Assembly: GCF_947258925.1 (NCBI RefSeq) | Contig: NZ_CAMYKG010000042.1 | Coordinates: 1 to 42,082, forward strand | Length of the DNA stretch: 42,082 nucleotides | Reading direction: 5' to 3' | DNA from: an uncultured Eudoraea sp. | GTDB lineage: Bacteria > Bacteroidota > Bacteroidia > Flavobacteriales > Flavobacteriaceae | Shown: one piece after another, positions 1 to 8,676 of the stretch | Numbering within the stretch: position 1 is the first letter of the stretch | Layout of the letters: every line of letters starts with the position of its first letter | Program-made: the position numbers and the translations under genes | The notes under the pieces: model-generated | The model's database searches: none | What the model saw: the letters and a program-made list of their open reading frames with translations, nothing else | Told to the model about the DNA's origin: nothing

Positions 1-380
1 TCAAAATCCAGACTTATTTGATTGTGATCCGGTTTCAGGTTTTGATATTTTCGCACTGCACTTTCTAACTCTTCATCATCAATTGGCTTTAACAGATAAT
101 CTATACTATTTAGTTTAAATGCCTGTAGCGCATATTCATCATAGGCCGTAGTAAAAATGATTGCGCTTCTCACTTCAACAACATCAAATATTTCAAAAGA
201 TAAACCATCGGATAATTGAATATCCAGAAAAATCAAATCGGGATGTTCATTGTTTTCAAACCAACTTATTGATTCTTCCACAGAATGAAGCATAGTGGAT
301 ACATTAACATTAAGTTCGTTGAGCAGCCTTGCGAGTCTTCTTGCGGCGGGCTTTTCATCTTCAATTATCAATACTTTCAT
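1..380 (-). CDS. Response regulator, receiver domain (partial, probably LytTR type)
   Basis: The visible part encodes the first 126 residues of a CheY-like receiver; the remainder lies beyond the left edge. It begins MKVLIIEDEK, giving the acidic cluster E7-D8-E9. The phospho-acceptor is Asp53 in LIFLDIQ, followed by Thr79 in FTTAYDEY and Lys98 in LLKPID, so the receiver has the full set of conserved residues. A LytS-type kinase lies upstream in the same minus-strand run (1584-2915), and such kinases normally pair with LytTR DNA-binding regulators. The LytTR domain itself is inferred because it cannot be seen. Three 2TM genes sit between kinase and regulator, and the nearest ends 63 nt upstream of this ATG. 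Confidence 0.85.
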   Translation of the reverse strand, partial: MKVLIIEDEKPAARRLARLLNELNVNVSTMLHSVEESISWFENNEHPDLIFLDIQLSDGLSFEIFDVVEVRSAIIFTTAYDEYALQAFKLNSIDYLLKPIDDEELESAVRKYQNLKPDHNQISLDF

Positions 381-443
381 TCTAAAAATTTACTCAATTG
401 CTATTATTTGTTAAATAATTAAACACTTATCCAATAAAATTCA

Positions 444-770
444 CTATTTGAATTTGTCAGCTTCATGCTTATCTTTTTCAATATACTTCTGAATTTGGCG
501 TTCTTCCCAATTTTTACCAAACAACGGATTATAATTAAATACGTGCGCCCAGTGAAATGCAAGTCCTATTCCCCAAAATATCATTGTAAAAAATGTGGGA
601 AACTGCCAAAAGCTTTCCCCTTCCGCCATAGTCCTTATATAGACATTTACTAGAATAAAAGAATTTATCACTATATAAACTGCCAAATGTATATAAAATC
701 CCTTTATCTCCTCTACTCGCTTCTTGGCTCTTTCAAACTTCTCATTATTGTCAATATCCATAAGAATCAT
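444..770 (-). CDS. 2TM domain protein (third free copy)
   Basis: A 108-aa membrane protein of the 2TM-domain family. The family layout is clear: an amphipathic RAKKRVEEIKGFY helix (residues 14-26), two hydrophobic segments (about 26-46 and 57-77), a WGIG motif in the second, and a basic/acidic tail NPLFGKNWEERQIQ (81-94). Both termini are probably cytoplasmic. The family is common in Bacteroidota and its biochemical role is not established. It starts 14 nt after the stop of the preceding 2TM gene; a second in-frame ATG at 761 is an alternative start. Its position just before the response regulator suggests it modulates that signalling pair, but this is inference. It is the most divergent of the four 2TM copies here. 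Confidence 0.85.
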   Translation of the reverse strand: MILMDIDNNEKFERAKKRVEEIKGFYIHLAVYIVINSFILVNVYIRTMAEGESFWQFPTFFTMIFWGIGLAFHWAHVFNYNPLFGKNWEERQIQKYIEKDKHEADKFK

Positions 771-784
771 TTTTTCTAATTAGT

Positions 785-1087
785 TTACTCCCACTTGTTT
801 TGATGTTCATCTTCCCGCATGATCTCTTTTATCTTGCGCTCTTCCCAATCCTTACCAAAAAATGGATTTAGGTTAAACGTTTTAATCGCGTGAAAAAATA
901 TCCCAATTCCCCATCCGAATGCGGCCCATAGAAACCACATATAACGCCAATCATTAGTCCAGTAATTAATTGCTGCCAGCAGGCTTATAACCAGCACGTA
1001 TGATAAGAGGTTTCCGTAGAATTTCTTTAGGGCCATAACTCTTTCCTTGGCTCGCAGGTATTTTGCTTCTTTTTTAAAATCTTCCAT
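785..1087 (-). CDS. 2TM domain protein (second free copy)
   Basis: A 100-aa protein with the same layout as its neighbours: RAKERVMALKKFY (12-24), hydrophobic spans at about 25-42 and 49-68, GWGIGIFF in the second span, and the tail NPFFGKDWEERKIKEIM (74-90). It ends in a highly charged REDEHQNKWE. It lies 78 nt downstream of the first free 2TM gene and 14 nt upstream of the third, all within the kinase-regulator operon. Family membership is clear from the motifs; function is unknown. The loop between the two membrane spans (YWTNDWRYMW) differs strongly from the TTSFPWAIFPA loop shared by the kinase-fused copy and the first free copy, so the copies probably diverged into two types. Confidence 0.85.
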   Translation of the reverse strand: MEDFKKEAKYLRAKERVMALKKFYGNLLSYVLVISLLAAINYWTNDWRYMWFLWAAFGWGIGIFFHAIKTFNLNPFFGKDWEERKIKEIMREDEHQNKWE

Positions 1088-1165
1088 GATATTTTTATTA
1101 GTGGTTATCCATAATTTAGTGTTATTTCAAAAATGGTTTACCCATTGTTTTGATTTCTGAATTAC

Positions 1166-1447
1166 TCAAAAATTATTATTTTCAATTAATTCCTGAATTT
1201 TCCTTTGCTCCCATTCCTTCCCCCACAGTGGATTAATTCCTTTGGCAGCCATACCTGTGACGATAAGGCCAAAGCCCCAGCCCAGAGCCGGAAAAATTGC
1301 CCAGGGAAAGCTGGTAGTCTGAAAATTAATCCCTATGAGAATAGGAATAACCAAACAGTATAAAATACCACTGACATAAAATTCTTTTATAGCTTTTACC
1401 CTTTCTTTTGCTCTAAAATAACTTGACTCTATCCTCTTATTTTCCAT
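1166..1447 (-). CDS. 2TM domain protein (first free copy, closest to the kinase domain)
   Basis: A 93-aa 2TM protein: RAKERVKAIKEFY (12-24), two membrane spans (about 26-42 and 46-66), and tail NPLWGKEWEQRKIQELI (72-88). It is very similar to the C-terminal domain of the kinase at 1584-2915. Both share the loop TTSFPWAIFPA, the motif GWGFGL and the NPLWGK tail, so one probably arose from the other by local duplication. It is separated from the kinase stop by 136 nt, longer than the other gaps in the run, so it could have its own promoter; I do not see a convincing one. A role in sensing or in assembling the kinase is inference from position only. Confidence 0.85.
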   Translation of the reverse strand: MENKRIESSYFRAKERVKAIKEFYVSGILYCLVIPILIGINFQTTSFPWAIFPALGWGFGLIVTGMAAKGINPLWGKEWEQRKIQELIENNNF

Positions 1448-1583
1448 AATTCCTATGTTCGAAATGATTCTGATACTAATTACAATTCTAAATTCCGAAA
1501 TACCAGATAAAATTCTAAATTTAAGTTTCTCAAACGTATGAAATAACGGATGGGTTGTGATTTTGAAATAACCGAATCTTTTC

Positions 1584-2915
1584 CTAAAACTTATCGTTAT
1601 CCATTAATTCTTTAATTTTCCTTTCCTCCCATCTCTTTCCCCATAGAGGATTATAGCCATAGGCCTCCATTCCATGCATCAGTAGTCCAAAACCCCATCC
1701 CATGGCAGGAAAGATCGCCCACGGAAAGCTCGTTGTCCTAAAATTTAACCATACTAAAAATGGGATTACAATACAATATGCAGTAAGATTTCCATAGAAA
1801 CCCTTAATTGCCTCTACTCGTTCTTTGGCTTTTTGATATCGCTTATCGCTGATATAACTTTGCTGTGACTCTTGCATACTAACCTTTTTAATAAGAATGG
1901 GTAGCACGACGGAAAAGTCCTTAGCTGTTTTTGTAATTTGAACTTCTTTGTTGGACAGGATACTATAACGCTGTTGAATATTCCGCAGTCCTACCCCACT
2001 GCTTTTCTTTACCACCTGTTTCTCTTGCAAATTATTTTGTATAACAAGCGAATTACCTTCTTCGAAAACTTTAATATGCAAAGGTCTTGAGCTGGTAACG
2101 ATGTTGTGTTTTACAGCATTTTCCAACAAAAGTTGCAAAGAAAGCGGTACTATTTTGGCTTCAGGATTACTGCACTTCTCAGGGATATCAAAGATAATAC
2201 TGTCTTCAAACCTCATTTTCAGCAAACGTATATAGGTTTTGGCAAACTGCAGTTCCTCATCGACTGTAACGAGATCCTTGTTTTTTTGTTCAAGTACATA
2301 CCTGTATACTTTAGAAAGCGAGGTTGTAAATTTTTGTGCCTGATCCTGATCTTCCTCAATTAAACTGGTAAGCACGTTTAGACTATTAAATAAAAAATGT
2401 GGATCTAATTGATTTTTCAGAGCATCAAACTTTGCCGATGCTGTCCCGGCAATTATTTTCTGTTCCTTGACCTTCTTATCCTGTAAAGCCCTGTAAAAGT
2501 AAAATGCATGAAAGAAGAGTGTAAACACTATGGTTATCAATAGCGCTATCAGGTAATATTTAGCCCTTTCCCCAGCAAGAAATTCCTCCCAACTAGCTCC
2601 TTCGAAACCCATTCTTATCATTACTCTTATCCAAAGAATACCTATCATAGTTAGCACTATTCCACCCAATGCTCCGATAACAAGCCTGTACCTGCGATAT
2701 TTTTTCCAAACAACCTTATGATTCAAATAATCAAAAAAAGAACTGTTAATGATGGTCAGTATTACGGAATAAAGCATGTTATAACCAACACCTATGAAAA
2801 ATCCTTTATCAAATTCGACCGAACCATTTGTTAAGAATTCAATAGCAATAAAAATCACAGTTAAGACCAGACCTATAACTACACCAACCAAAAATGTCTT
2901 AAACAGGTATCTCAT
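1584..2915 (-). CDS. LytS-type sensor histidine kinase with C-terminal 2TM domain
   Basis: A 443-aa membrane kinase. Residues 1-145 hold about four hydrophobic spans. The His_kinase domain follows with phospho-acceptor His173 in DPHFLFNSLN, then an ATPase domain with the N-box LLLENAVKHN (262-271) and the G-box GVGLRNIQQRY (307-317). The catalytic part ends near residue 345. After a linker, residues 357-443 form a complete 2TM domain (QKAKERVEAIKGFY, GWGFGL, NPLWGKRWEERKIKEL). LytS kinases normally end with the ATPase domain, so the tail is an addition resembling the three free 2TM proteins encoded downstream. An internal ATG at 1877 (MQESQQSY) could in principle start a free 2TM protein. The likely partner is the response regulator at 1-380. 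The gene begins 15 nt after the stop of the preceding repeat protein. Confidence 0.93.
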   Translation of the reverse strand: MRYLFKTFLVGVVIGLVLTVIFIAIEFLTNGSVEFDKGFFIGVGYNMLYSVILTIINSSFFDYLNHKVVWKKYRRYRLVIGALGGIVLTMIGILWIRVMIRMGFEGASWEEFLAGERAKYYLIALLITIVFTLFFHAFYFYRALQDKKVKEQKIIAGTASAKFDALKNQLDPHFLFNSLNVLTSLIEEDQDQAQKFTTSLSKVYRYVLEQKNKDLVTVDEELQFAKTYIRLLKMRFEDSIIFDIPEKCSNPEAKIVPLSLQLLLENAVKHNIVTSSRPLHIKVFEEGNSLVIQNNLQEKQVVKKSSGVGLRNIQQRYSILSNKEVQITKTAKDFSVVLPILIKKVSMQESQQSYISDKRYQKAKERVEAIKGFYGNLTAYCIVIPFLVWLNFRTTSFPWAIFPAMGWGFGLLMHGMEAYGYNPLWGKRWEERKIKELMDNDKF

Positions 2916-2930
2916 TCTTTATAAACTTAA

Positions 2931-3569
2931 TTATTTGTTTACTTCCGGATCATTACAATTATTCAGAATCATAATAGCCCTTTCTTTGCCCCAATTAGGG
3001 TAAAATGGCCCCTCAGGTTTAAAGTTAGTAAAAAGTTCTATTGACCGTGCTACGTCTTTACAATAGGGGGTTGTATCCTTACCAAAGTATTTCGCTGAAC
3101 CCATGTCCCATTCCGCCTTAGACAATACAACTCTGGGGTTATCAGGAGCAAGATCCAAAGCGTGAGCATAAATAGCAGCGTTTTTAGCAGATAGAGTCAT
3201 CCCATATGTGGCCCCGTCAAAAGCGATCCAAGCCGTATGGATCATAGCTTGTTGTATAAGTATTTCCGGGTTTTCAGGTGATATCGCCTTCGCTATGTCA
3301 ATAAATTCCTGGGCCTTGGCTAACTGCCGGCTTAACTTTTCCTCATTTGTTTCACCAAAAGATTGCAATGTATTTATCTGGGCTACATAATAATATGGCA
3401 ACCAGTTGTCTGTTTGGGCCATTGCGATACGTTCAAAAAGATTGGACGCCTCAATTGCCTTTTCGGCACCCCAAAGGGCAAATGCCTTTTGCATCCCTGT
3501 TGTATATTTATCCTGGCTAGATGCGGATAAACTTATCATCAGACATACTACTAATAATTTGATTTTCAT
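2931..3569 (-). CDS. Secreted TPR-like protein
   Basis: A 212-aa protein with a signal peptide (MKIKLLVVCLMISLSASS, cleavage near residue 18). The mature part is helical and TPR-like: helices such as QKAFALWGAEKAIEASNLFE and AQEFIDIAKAISPENPEIL followed by ALDLAPDNPRVVLSKAEWD, where the P-x-N/D-P turns are typical of tetratricopeptide repeats. It should act in the periplasm, probably as a protein-binding scaffold. It is the first gene of the minus-strand signalling operon, 15 nt before the kinase, so it may supply or modulate an envelope signal; that link is inference. No catalytic motif is visible. Confidence 0.75.
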   Translation of the reverse strand: MKIKLLVVCLMISLSASSQDKYTTGMQKAFALWGAEKAIEASNLFERIAMAQTDNWLPYYYVAQINTLQSFGETNEEKLSRQLAKAQEFIDIAKAISPENPEILIQQAMIHTAWIAFDGATYGMTLSAKNAAIYAHALDLAPDNPRVVLSKAEWDMGSAKYFGKDTTPYCKDVARSIELFTNFKPEGPFYPNWGKERAIMILNNCNDPEVNK

Positions 3570-3707
3570 TTTTTATATTTTAATGGTTTACAGTTCAAAA
3601 TTGACCCAAAACCATCGCGGAAGTAAAAAAAACTTTCTCAATTGTAGTTTTTGAGTGACTAATTGTAATTTAGACCTCCCTTGTTCACAATAGTAATACT
3701 GGAAACC

Positions 3708-4313
3708 GTGTATATACCTCAACAATATAAAAATGAGAACCTTGAGGAAGTAAAAGACTTCCTTGATAATAATTCCTTTGGAATTTTAATATCCAATAAT
3801 ACGGGAAAACCCTGGGCCACACATATCCCCCTGGAACTCGACAAAGACGATGATGGAAATGACATTCTCTACGGTCATCTGGCAAAGGCAAATCCACAAT
3901 GGAAACATTTTACCGAAAACGATGAAGTCCTGTGTATATTTAACGGACCACATAGCTATGTTTCTTCATCCTGGTACGCAGAGGAAGAAGTTCCTACATG
4001 GAATTATATCGCAGTCCATATTTATGGGAGGTTAAAAATACAGGAAGAGAAAGCCCTGATGGCCTCTCTTCATAAATTGGTCGACAAATATGAAAAGCAG
4101 TCAGAGCATCCAATATCTCTTAATAATTTGTCTAAAAACACCTTAAAACAGGTTAAAGGTATAGTAGGGTTTGAGGTTGAAATTAAAAAAATTCAGGCAG
4201 CATATAAGTTATCACAGGGAAGGCAACAAGATCATCGGAAAATTATTGAAGAATTAGATAAAAATGGTAGCCCGGGAAGTAAAGAAATAGCCAAAGCCAT
4301 GAAAAAGAATTAA
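3708..4313 (+). CDS. PaiB-like FMN-binding split-barrel protein
   Basis: A protein of the PaiB / FMN-binding negative transcriptional regulator family, about 201 aa with the chosen start. Family members usually begin with a MYIPxxF/Y motif; here the equivalent is GTG-TAT-ATA-CCT at 3708 (VYIPQQYKN), so I take this GTG as the start rather than the upstream TTG at 3681. Typical segments are FGILISNNTGKPWATHIPL, the LYGHLAKANPQWKHF strand-loop, and VLCIFNGPHSYVSSSWY followed by VPTWNYIAVHIYGR. The fold is a flavin-reductase-like split barrel. In Bacillus, PaiB is linked to repression of sporulation and degradative enzymes; in Bacteroidota its role is unclear. It is a single gene, divergent from the TPR operon and convergent with the next regulator. 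Confidence 0.85.
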   Translation: MYIPQQYKNENLEEVKDFLDNNSFGILISNNTGKPWATHIPLELDKDDDGNDILYGHLAKANPQWKHFTENDEVLCIFNGPHSYVSSSWYAEEEVPTWNYIAVHIYGRLKIQEEKALMASLHKLVDKYEKQSEHPISLNNLSKNTLKQVKGIVGFEVEIKKIQAAYKLSQGRQQDHRKIIEELDKNGSPGSKEIAKAMKKN

Positions 4314-4323
4314 AAGGTGGGTT

Positions 4324-4363
4324 GAATTCTATCTAAACAATAAAGAATAGTTTAAATGAATTC
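4324..4363. terminator. Weak convergent dyad, possible bidirectional terminator
   Basis: GAATTC (4324-4329) pairs with GAATTC (4358-4363), and the inner TAAAC (4334-4338) pairs with GTTTA (4350-4354), separated by a small internal loop. It lies between two convergent genes (stops at 4313 and 4365). It is AT-rich and has no clean T-run, so the assignment is weak. Confidence 0.3.
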
Positions 4364-4364
4364 G

Positions 4365-5102
4365 TTAAATAGTATGTAATCTTCCCAATAATAATTCCTT
4401 ATAAGATTTACTAATGGGAATAACCTTTCTTTCAATTTCTAAATGACTATCCGCCACAACATCCAATTTACAAATATTCACTATAAACGACCTGTGCACT
4501 CGTATAAAACAACTATCCTTTAATTCGCATTCAATTGTTTTTAAAGTGCTTACAACCAGATATCTACCTATAGTTGTTACTATATTGCAGTAATTGCGTT
4601 CCGCCTCAATAAACAGAATCTGGTCTAATAGTATTTTAACCATTTTTCCATTATGTCTGACAAATATTCGATCGGGTAGTACCTGCAAGTTACTTTCAAA
4701 TTGATCTTGCTGTAAACTGCCTTTTTTCCCAATTTTCTCAACCACCAAAGCAATCGAGCGTTGTAAATCTATTATATTGAATGGCTTGGATATAAATGCA
4801 TAAGGTTGTGTAGCTTTTGCTTTTGCAAAAGTCAGGTCGTCATTATTGGCCGTTAAATATATGATAGGTATTTCATTTTGCAGGTGAATTGCAATAGCAG
4901 CATCAATACCATCTATGGAACCTTTAAGATTTACATCCATAAGAATAATATCAGGATTATTTTGGTTTGCAGTAGTGATTGCGTCCTCCCCACGAGATAC
5001 AATTCCTATAACTTCATAACCCAATTTTGTCAGTTGCAATGAAAGATTAGCTGCAATAATCATATCATCTTCTACTATTAAAATTCGAATAATGTTTTCC
5101 AT
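4365..5102 (-). CDS. LytTR-family response regulator
   Basis: A 245-aa response regulator. The receiver has acidic E11-D12-D13, phospho-acceptor Asp56 (IILMDVNL), Thr84 (YLTAN) and Lys106 (FISKPF). Residues about 145-240 are a LytTR DNA-binding domain, with FIEAERNYCNIVT (164-176), STLKTIECEL (185-194) and FIRVHRSFIVNI (199-210). It should bind DNA directly repeated at target promoters once phosphorylated. Its ATG lies 2 nt after the stop of the sensor kinase at 5105-7066, so the two are a co-translated two-component system. Target genes are not evident; the divergently transcribed secreted module starting at 7272 is the nearest candidate. Confidence 0.93.
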   Translation of the reverse strand: MENIIRILIVEDDMIIAANLSLQLTKLGYEVIGIVSRGEDAITTANQNNPDIILMDVNLKGSIDGIDAAIAIHLQNEIPIIYLTANNDDLTFAKAKATQPYAFISKPFNIIDLQRSIALVVEKIGKKGSLQQDQFESNLQVLPDRIFVRHNGKMVKILLDQILFIEAERNYCNIVTTIGRYLVVSTLKTIECELKDSCFIRVHRSFIVNICKLDVVADSHLEIERKVIPISKSYKELLLGRLHTI

Positions 5103-5104
5103 GT

Positions 5105-7066
5105 TCAGGCTGCTTTGTGGTTTTGAAATTCGAAAGAAACAGCTGTTCCTTTATTAATATTTAAGGTCATTTTACCGTCTAATTGTCTGGTTAATAAGTC
5201 TATTAATTGGGTCCCAAATCCTGTTCCCTCAATCTTATGGTGATAATTTTTTCCTATTCCATTATCGGACACATCGAGTTGTAGCTGGTTTCCGGATTCT
5301 TTAAGGCTAATCCGAATTTCACCTGACCGGTTATCGGGAAATGCATATTTAAGTGAATTAGTGAGCAATTCATTAACAATTAATCCTATTGGGATTGCAG
5401 TATCAACATCCAGATCGAGTTCCTTCATCTCACATATTAATTGAACTCTATCAGAGGCCCCATAAATATCTAAAATGAAGCTTCCCAGGTTTAAAAAATA
5501 CGCTTTCATTTTTATAGAAGAAAGGCTTTTACCTACATATAGATTTTGGTGGATCATACTCATGCTATGAACACGATGTTGACTTTTACGCATGGCATCC
5601 GCAACCTTGGAATCCCCGACTTGTTCGGATTGCAGCGATAAAAGACTTGATACTACTTCCATATTATTTTTTACGCGATGATGTATTTCCTTAAGCAAAA
5701 ATTCCTTTTCAGTATTTTGCTTTTTGAGTAATTCATTTTTCTTCTTATTTGTGCGAACTGTATTGTATAATAACAATAAAATGAAAAGCAATAATCCGCC
5801 AATAAGTGTCATGAGCAACTGAGTGGATCTTTGCTTTTTCAATTGATTTTCCTGTACCATAATGGTGCTCTCCTTTTGGGCCAAGTCAAACTCTGTAAGC
5901 AATAATGAAATGTGTTGATCTGCTTCGGTCGTAAAAATTAGTTTTTTAAGTTTATCATATTGCGCATAGGCCTGATATGCCTCCCGGTAATTGTGATTCC
6001 CGGCATAGGCTTTCCCTAATTCTTCATAGGCCTGACTCAGATAAAAACTATCCCCAAAATCATCTGTTGCAATAGCAATACTCTTTTCTAAACTATCTAT
6101 CGCGGATATATATTTACCCTGGAGGTTCTGTAATTTTCCTATTGCCAACCAGGAACGCATCATCATAAAGTTATTATCCAGCAAATTCGCATATTTTAAG
6201 GCATTTTTACCTGCTATTTCTGCCTCGTCAAAGTTGTTCAAATAAGCCTTTAAATATACCTTTGAGATATACGCATCGCACAAATTATTATAGAACCCGT
6301 ACCGTTCACCAATAGCAATAGAATGTTCAAAGTAATTAAGGGCCTCATCATGTCTGTTCAAAGCCAAATAACAATTACCAACAACATATAGTGTAAAGTC
6401 ATAATCGAGGTCATTTAAGCCTCGTTCCTCGAAAAGGGCCAATGACTTTAAACCATATTCCAAGGCTCGTTCATAACGCGACTGTTTCCAGAATAAATTG
6501 CTTAAATCACTCATGGCAACTGCTATGGCCCTTTTATCTTTTAATTCTTCACCCAATTGCAAGGTTTCCATGGCTATATCGGCGGCCTTGTCTAGTTTAC
6601 CTTTCCTTTCATATACATAACCCAATTGTGTATACAGTAATGGCAAATCCTTCTTCAACACCTTTTTCATTGCAGATTCCAGAACAGTCCTTGCACTATC
6701 CAGTTTTTCCATTCTTAAAAGAATGGCTCCCTCAGTAATTTGGAGCCTTCCCTCCCAAAGGGTGTCTTTCTTTTCATGGGTAAGACGTAATCCTTCTTCT
6801 GCAAATTGCAGTGCTTTCGTTAAATTTCTGGTATGCCAGTAATAAGCCAGGTCATTCAGAATATTAAATTGAATTGTATCTGTATTACTTTGGCGATAGG
6901 AGTTTTCAAGGACATCTAAGTAAGAAATTCCAAAATTATCTGTATCAACAAATACTCTCTTGTAGGAATTTTCACTTTTAAAATCTACAATCTGGGCCAG
7001 ACCAAGGTGATGGTTCAAAAATGAACAAAGGCAGAATATTAAAACCTTATCAAATCGGCTTATCAT
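5105..7066 (-). CDS. TPR sensor histidine kinase (HisKA_2 type)
   Basis: A 653-aa sensor kinase. I chose the ATG at 7066 over the upstream in-frame TTG at 7075 because it directly precedes the signal peptide (MISRFDKVLIFCLCSFLNHH, cleavage near LGLAQ). Residues about 60-375 are tetratricopeptide repeats (e.g. LGYVYERKGKLDKAADIA and GNCYLALNRHDEALNYFEH). A coiled segment and a single membrane span follow (about 416-436). The dimerisation domain holds EIHHRVKNNMEVVSSLLSLQ (460-479), the HisKA_2 signature, and is followed by an ATPase domain with the N-box IVNELLTNSLKYAFP and a DNGIGK G-box. The TPR part is periplasmic and probably binds protein. The partner is the LytTR regulator 2 nt downstream. 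Confidence 0.93.
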   Translation of the reverse strand: MISRFDKVLIFCLCSFLNHHLGLAQIVDFKSENSYKRVFVDTDNFGISYLDVLENSYRQSNTDTIQFNILNDLAYYWHTRNLTKALQFAEEGLRLTHEKKDTLWEGRLQITEGAILLRMEKLDSARTVLESAMKKVLKKDLPLLYTQLGYVYERKGKLDKAADIAMETLQLGEELKDKRAIAVAMSDLSNLFWKQSRYERALEYGLKSLALFEERGLNDLDYDFTLYVVGNCYLALNRHDEALNYFEHSIAIGERYGFYNNLCDAYISKVYLKAYLNNFDEAEIAGKNALKYANLLDNNFMMMRSWLAIGKLQNLQGKYISAIDSLEKSIAIATDDFGDSFYLSQAYEELGKAYAGNHNYREAYQAYAQYDKLKKLIFTTEADQHISLLLTEFDLAQKESTIMVQENQLKKQRSTQLLMTLIGGLLLFILLLLYNTVRTNKKKNELLKKQNTEKEFLLKEIHHRVKNNMEVVSSLLSLQSEQVGDSKVADAMRKSQHRVHSMSMIHQNLYVGKSLSSIKMKAYFLNLGSFILDIYGASDRVQLICEMKELDLDVDTAIPIGLIVNELLTNSLKYAFPDNRSGEIRISLKESGNQLQLDVSDNGIGKNYHHKIEGTGFGTQLIDLLTRQLDGKMTLNINKGTAVSFEFQNHKAA

Positions 7067-7271
7067 TTTATTCAAATCTTAACCGATGGGGCCAGTATTT
7101 TTTAAATATACAAATTATAACATTAATTATTGCTTCGTTAAATTAAAATAGACTTTCGGACAGTAATAAGGGCAATTCGTCCGCTTATGCTTTCATATAT
7201 ACCCTGCTATTGTTTCTTTAGCATAAAGAATAGGTATTGCAAGTATCTATGGAGGAAACTTTCTGTAAGAC

Positions 7272-7787
7272 ATGTCGAAATCAATTACATGTATTTTAAT
7301 TCTATTAGTTGTAATTACGGCATGCAATTCCAAACAACGAAGTGATCAATTGTCTATGGATGAAAGACTAACTAAAAATTTAGATGTGTTTATTGATTCT
7401 TGTTGGAATGATCAGAATGTTACCAAACTAAATGAATTAGTAGCAAAGGATTTTATTAGAATTCTCAATGGAATCAACGTTGCTGCAAATGAAAATGAAT
7501 TAGGGGCTCATATGAATGTCTTTTTTACAGGATTTCCTGATTTAAAAATTCAATACAATAATTTATATATCGAAGGGAACAATCTCTTTATGAATTGGGA
7601 ATGCACAGGAAGTAATACAGGCATTTTTGGCGAAATGCCGGCAACCGGGAAAAAAATAAAAATTCAGGGACTATCACATCTTTATTTTACAGATGAGGGA
7701 AAATTATATAAAGAGGATGTGTACTATAACGAACTAGACCTGCTTCAGCAGCTGGGTTATACGTTGGAAGCGCCAATATTGGAATAA
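7272..7787 (+). CDS. SnoaL/NTF2-fold lipoprotein
   Basis: A 171-aa protein with a lipoprotein signal: hydrophobic segment CILILLVVITAC with lipobox ITAC (Cys18). The mature part resembles SnoaL-like ester cyclases: VFIDSCWNDQNVTKLNELVAKDF, then FFTGFPDLKIQYNNLYIEGN, WECTGSNTGIFGEMPATGKK and LSHLYFTDEGKLYKEDVYYN. The ATGK and strand pattern fit the family, but catalytic activity cannot be claimed. It probably sits in the outer membrane facing the periplasm. It is followed 44 nt later by a 254-aa secreted protein. The pair is mirrored at 8677-9981 by another 171-aa NTF2-fold lipoprotein and another 254-aa secreted protein. Confidence 0.8.
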   Translation: MSKSITCILILLVVITACNSKQRSDQLSMDERLTKNLDVFIDSCWNDQNVTKLNELVAKDFIRILNGINVAANENELGAHMNVFFTGFPDLKIQYNNLYIEGNNLFMNWECTGSNTGIFGEMPATGKKIKIQGLSHLYFTDEGKLYKEDVYYNELDLLQQLGYTLEAPILE

Positions 7788-7831
7788 ATTAAATCGTAAA
7801 TATTAATTCATTAACTAAAATTTAATAAACA

Positions 7832-8596
7832 ATGAGAACATTAAATGCAAAATTAACAAGTTTACTTTTAGGATTGGTAATGGGCACTACAGCCTTCTGT
7901 CAAAGCGATAGCCAGGCATATTGGGTTCATGAAGATGTAGTAAAACCTTCCAAAGTAGCCGATTACGAAGCGGTCTGTAAAGAACTTACAGATAACTTAA
8001 AGAAACACAACATTCAGGAAATAAGTACTATAGTGACTAATACAGAGGATGACCGCTACCTGTGGGTATCCCCTATTGCTAATATGGCAGATATTGATAA
8101 GCCCATCTTCGCTACCCTTATGGAAAAAATGGGTAAAGAAACTTTCTCCAATATGTTTAACAGAATGGATGAATGTTATGATGTTGAACAGGATTATGTT
8201 ATACATTTAGACGAGTCACTTTCATACATGCCAGATGGTATTACGCAAACACCTGAAGGCGAAGATTATCGCAAATTCTTCTATTTCCATATTACACCTT
8301 CAAATCGTGTAATGGTAAAAAAGACTATGGAAGAGATAACCAATTTATTTGCAAGCAAAGGCTCCAAATTCTATTACAGAGTTTACAAAAGTGGTTTTGG
8401 CACCAGGGGGGAATTTTATATGGTGGCCGCAGCTGCAAAGAATTCTGCTGACTATAGTGCGAAAGTAACCGCTAATAACGAGCTTTTGGGTGATGAATGG
8501 CCCAAATTATATGGCGAACTAAGAAGTAATTTATTAAAATATGAAGAATTTACGGGAAGTATGAGACCCGATATGGCTTATAGTCCTTCCAAATAA
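7832..8596 (+). CDS. Secreted protein of unknown function, two-repeat (module copy 1)
   Basis: A 254-aa protein that I do not recognise by name. It has a signal peptide ending near TTAFCQ (about residue 24). The mature part reads as two alpha/beta halves: YWVHEDVVKPSKVADYEAVC to RYLWVSPIANMAD in the first, and FFYFHITPSNRVMVKKTMEE to EFYMVAAAAKNSADY in the second. Each half has a strand, a helix starting after K-x-x-x-Y/V, and a strand with aromatic residues, which resembles a dimeric alpha/beta-barrel (ABM/ferredoxin-like) repeat. The fold is inference from this pattern. The protein encoded at 9217-9981 has the same length and layout and is a likely distant paralogue. It is followed by a hairpin terminator. 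Confidence 0.75.
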   Translation: MRTLNAKLTSLLLGLVMGTTAFCQSDSQAYWVHEDVVKPSKVADYEAVCKELTDNLKKHNIQEISTIVTNTEDDRYLWVSPIANMADIDKPIFATLMEKMGKETFSNMFNRMDECYDVEQDYVIHLDESLSYMPDGITQTPEGEDYRKFFYFHITPSNRVMVKKTMEEITNLFASKGSKFYYRVYKSGFGTRGEFYMVAAAAKNSADYSAKVTANNELLGDEWPKLYGELRSNLLKYEEFTGSMRPDMAYSPSK

Positions 8597-8608
8597 AAAT
8601 TAACTAAT

Positions 8609-8647
8609 GACCTCATTGATTGAAAAAATCGATGGGGTCTATTTTAT
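8609..8647 (+). terminator. Rho-independent terminator
   Basis: GACCTCATTGATT (8609-8621) pairs with AATCGATGGGGTC (8627-8639), including G-T pairs, and is followed by TATTTTATT. It separates the two copies of the secreted module. Confidence 0.7.
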
Positions 8648-8676
8648 TCACTAACCCTTAATTAAATATTTTAAAC

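Noticed and set aside
2106..2363. Antisense open frame inside the LytS-type kinase gene
   Set aside because: It is a shadow of a well-supported kinase with all catalytic motifs, has no domain of its own, and no promoter was seen.
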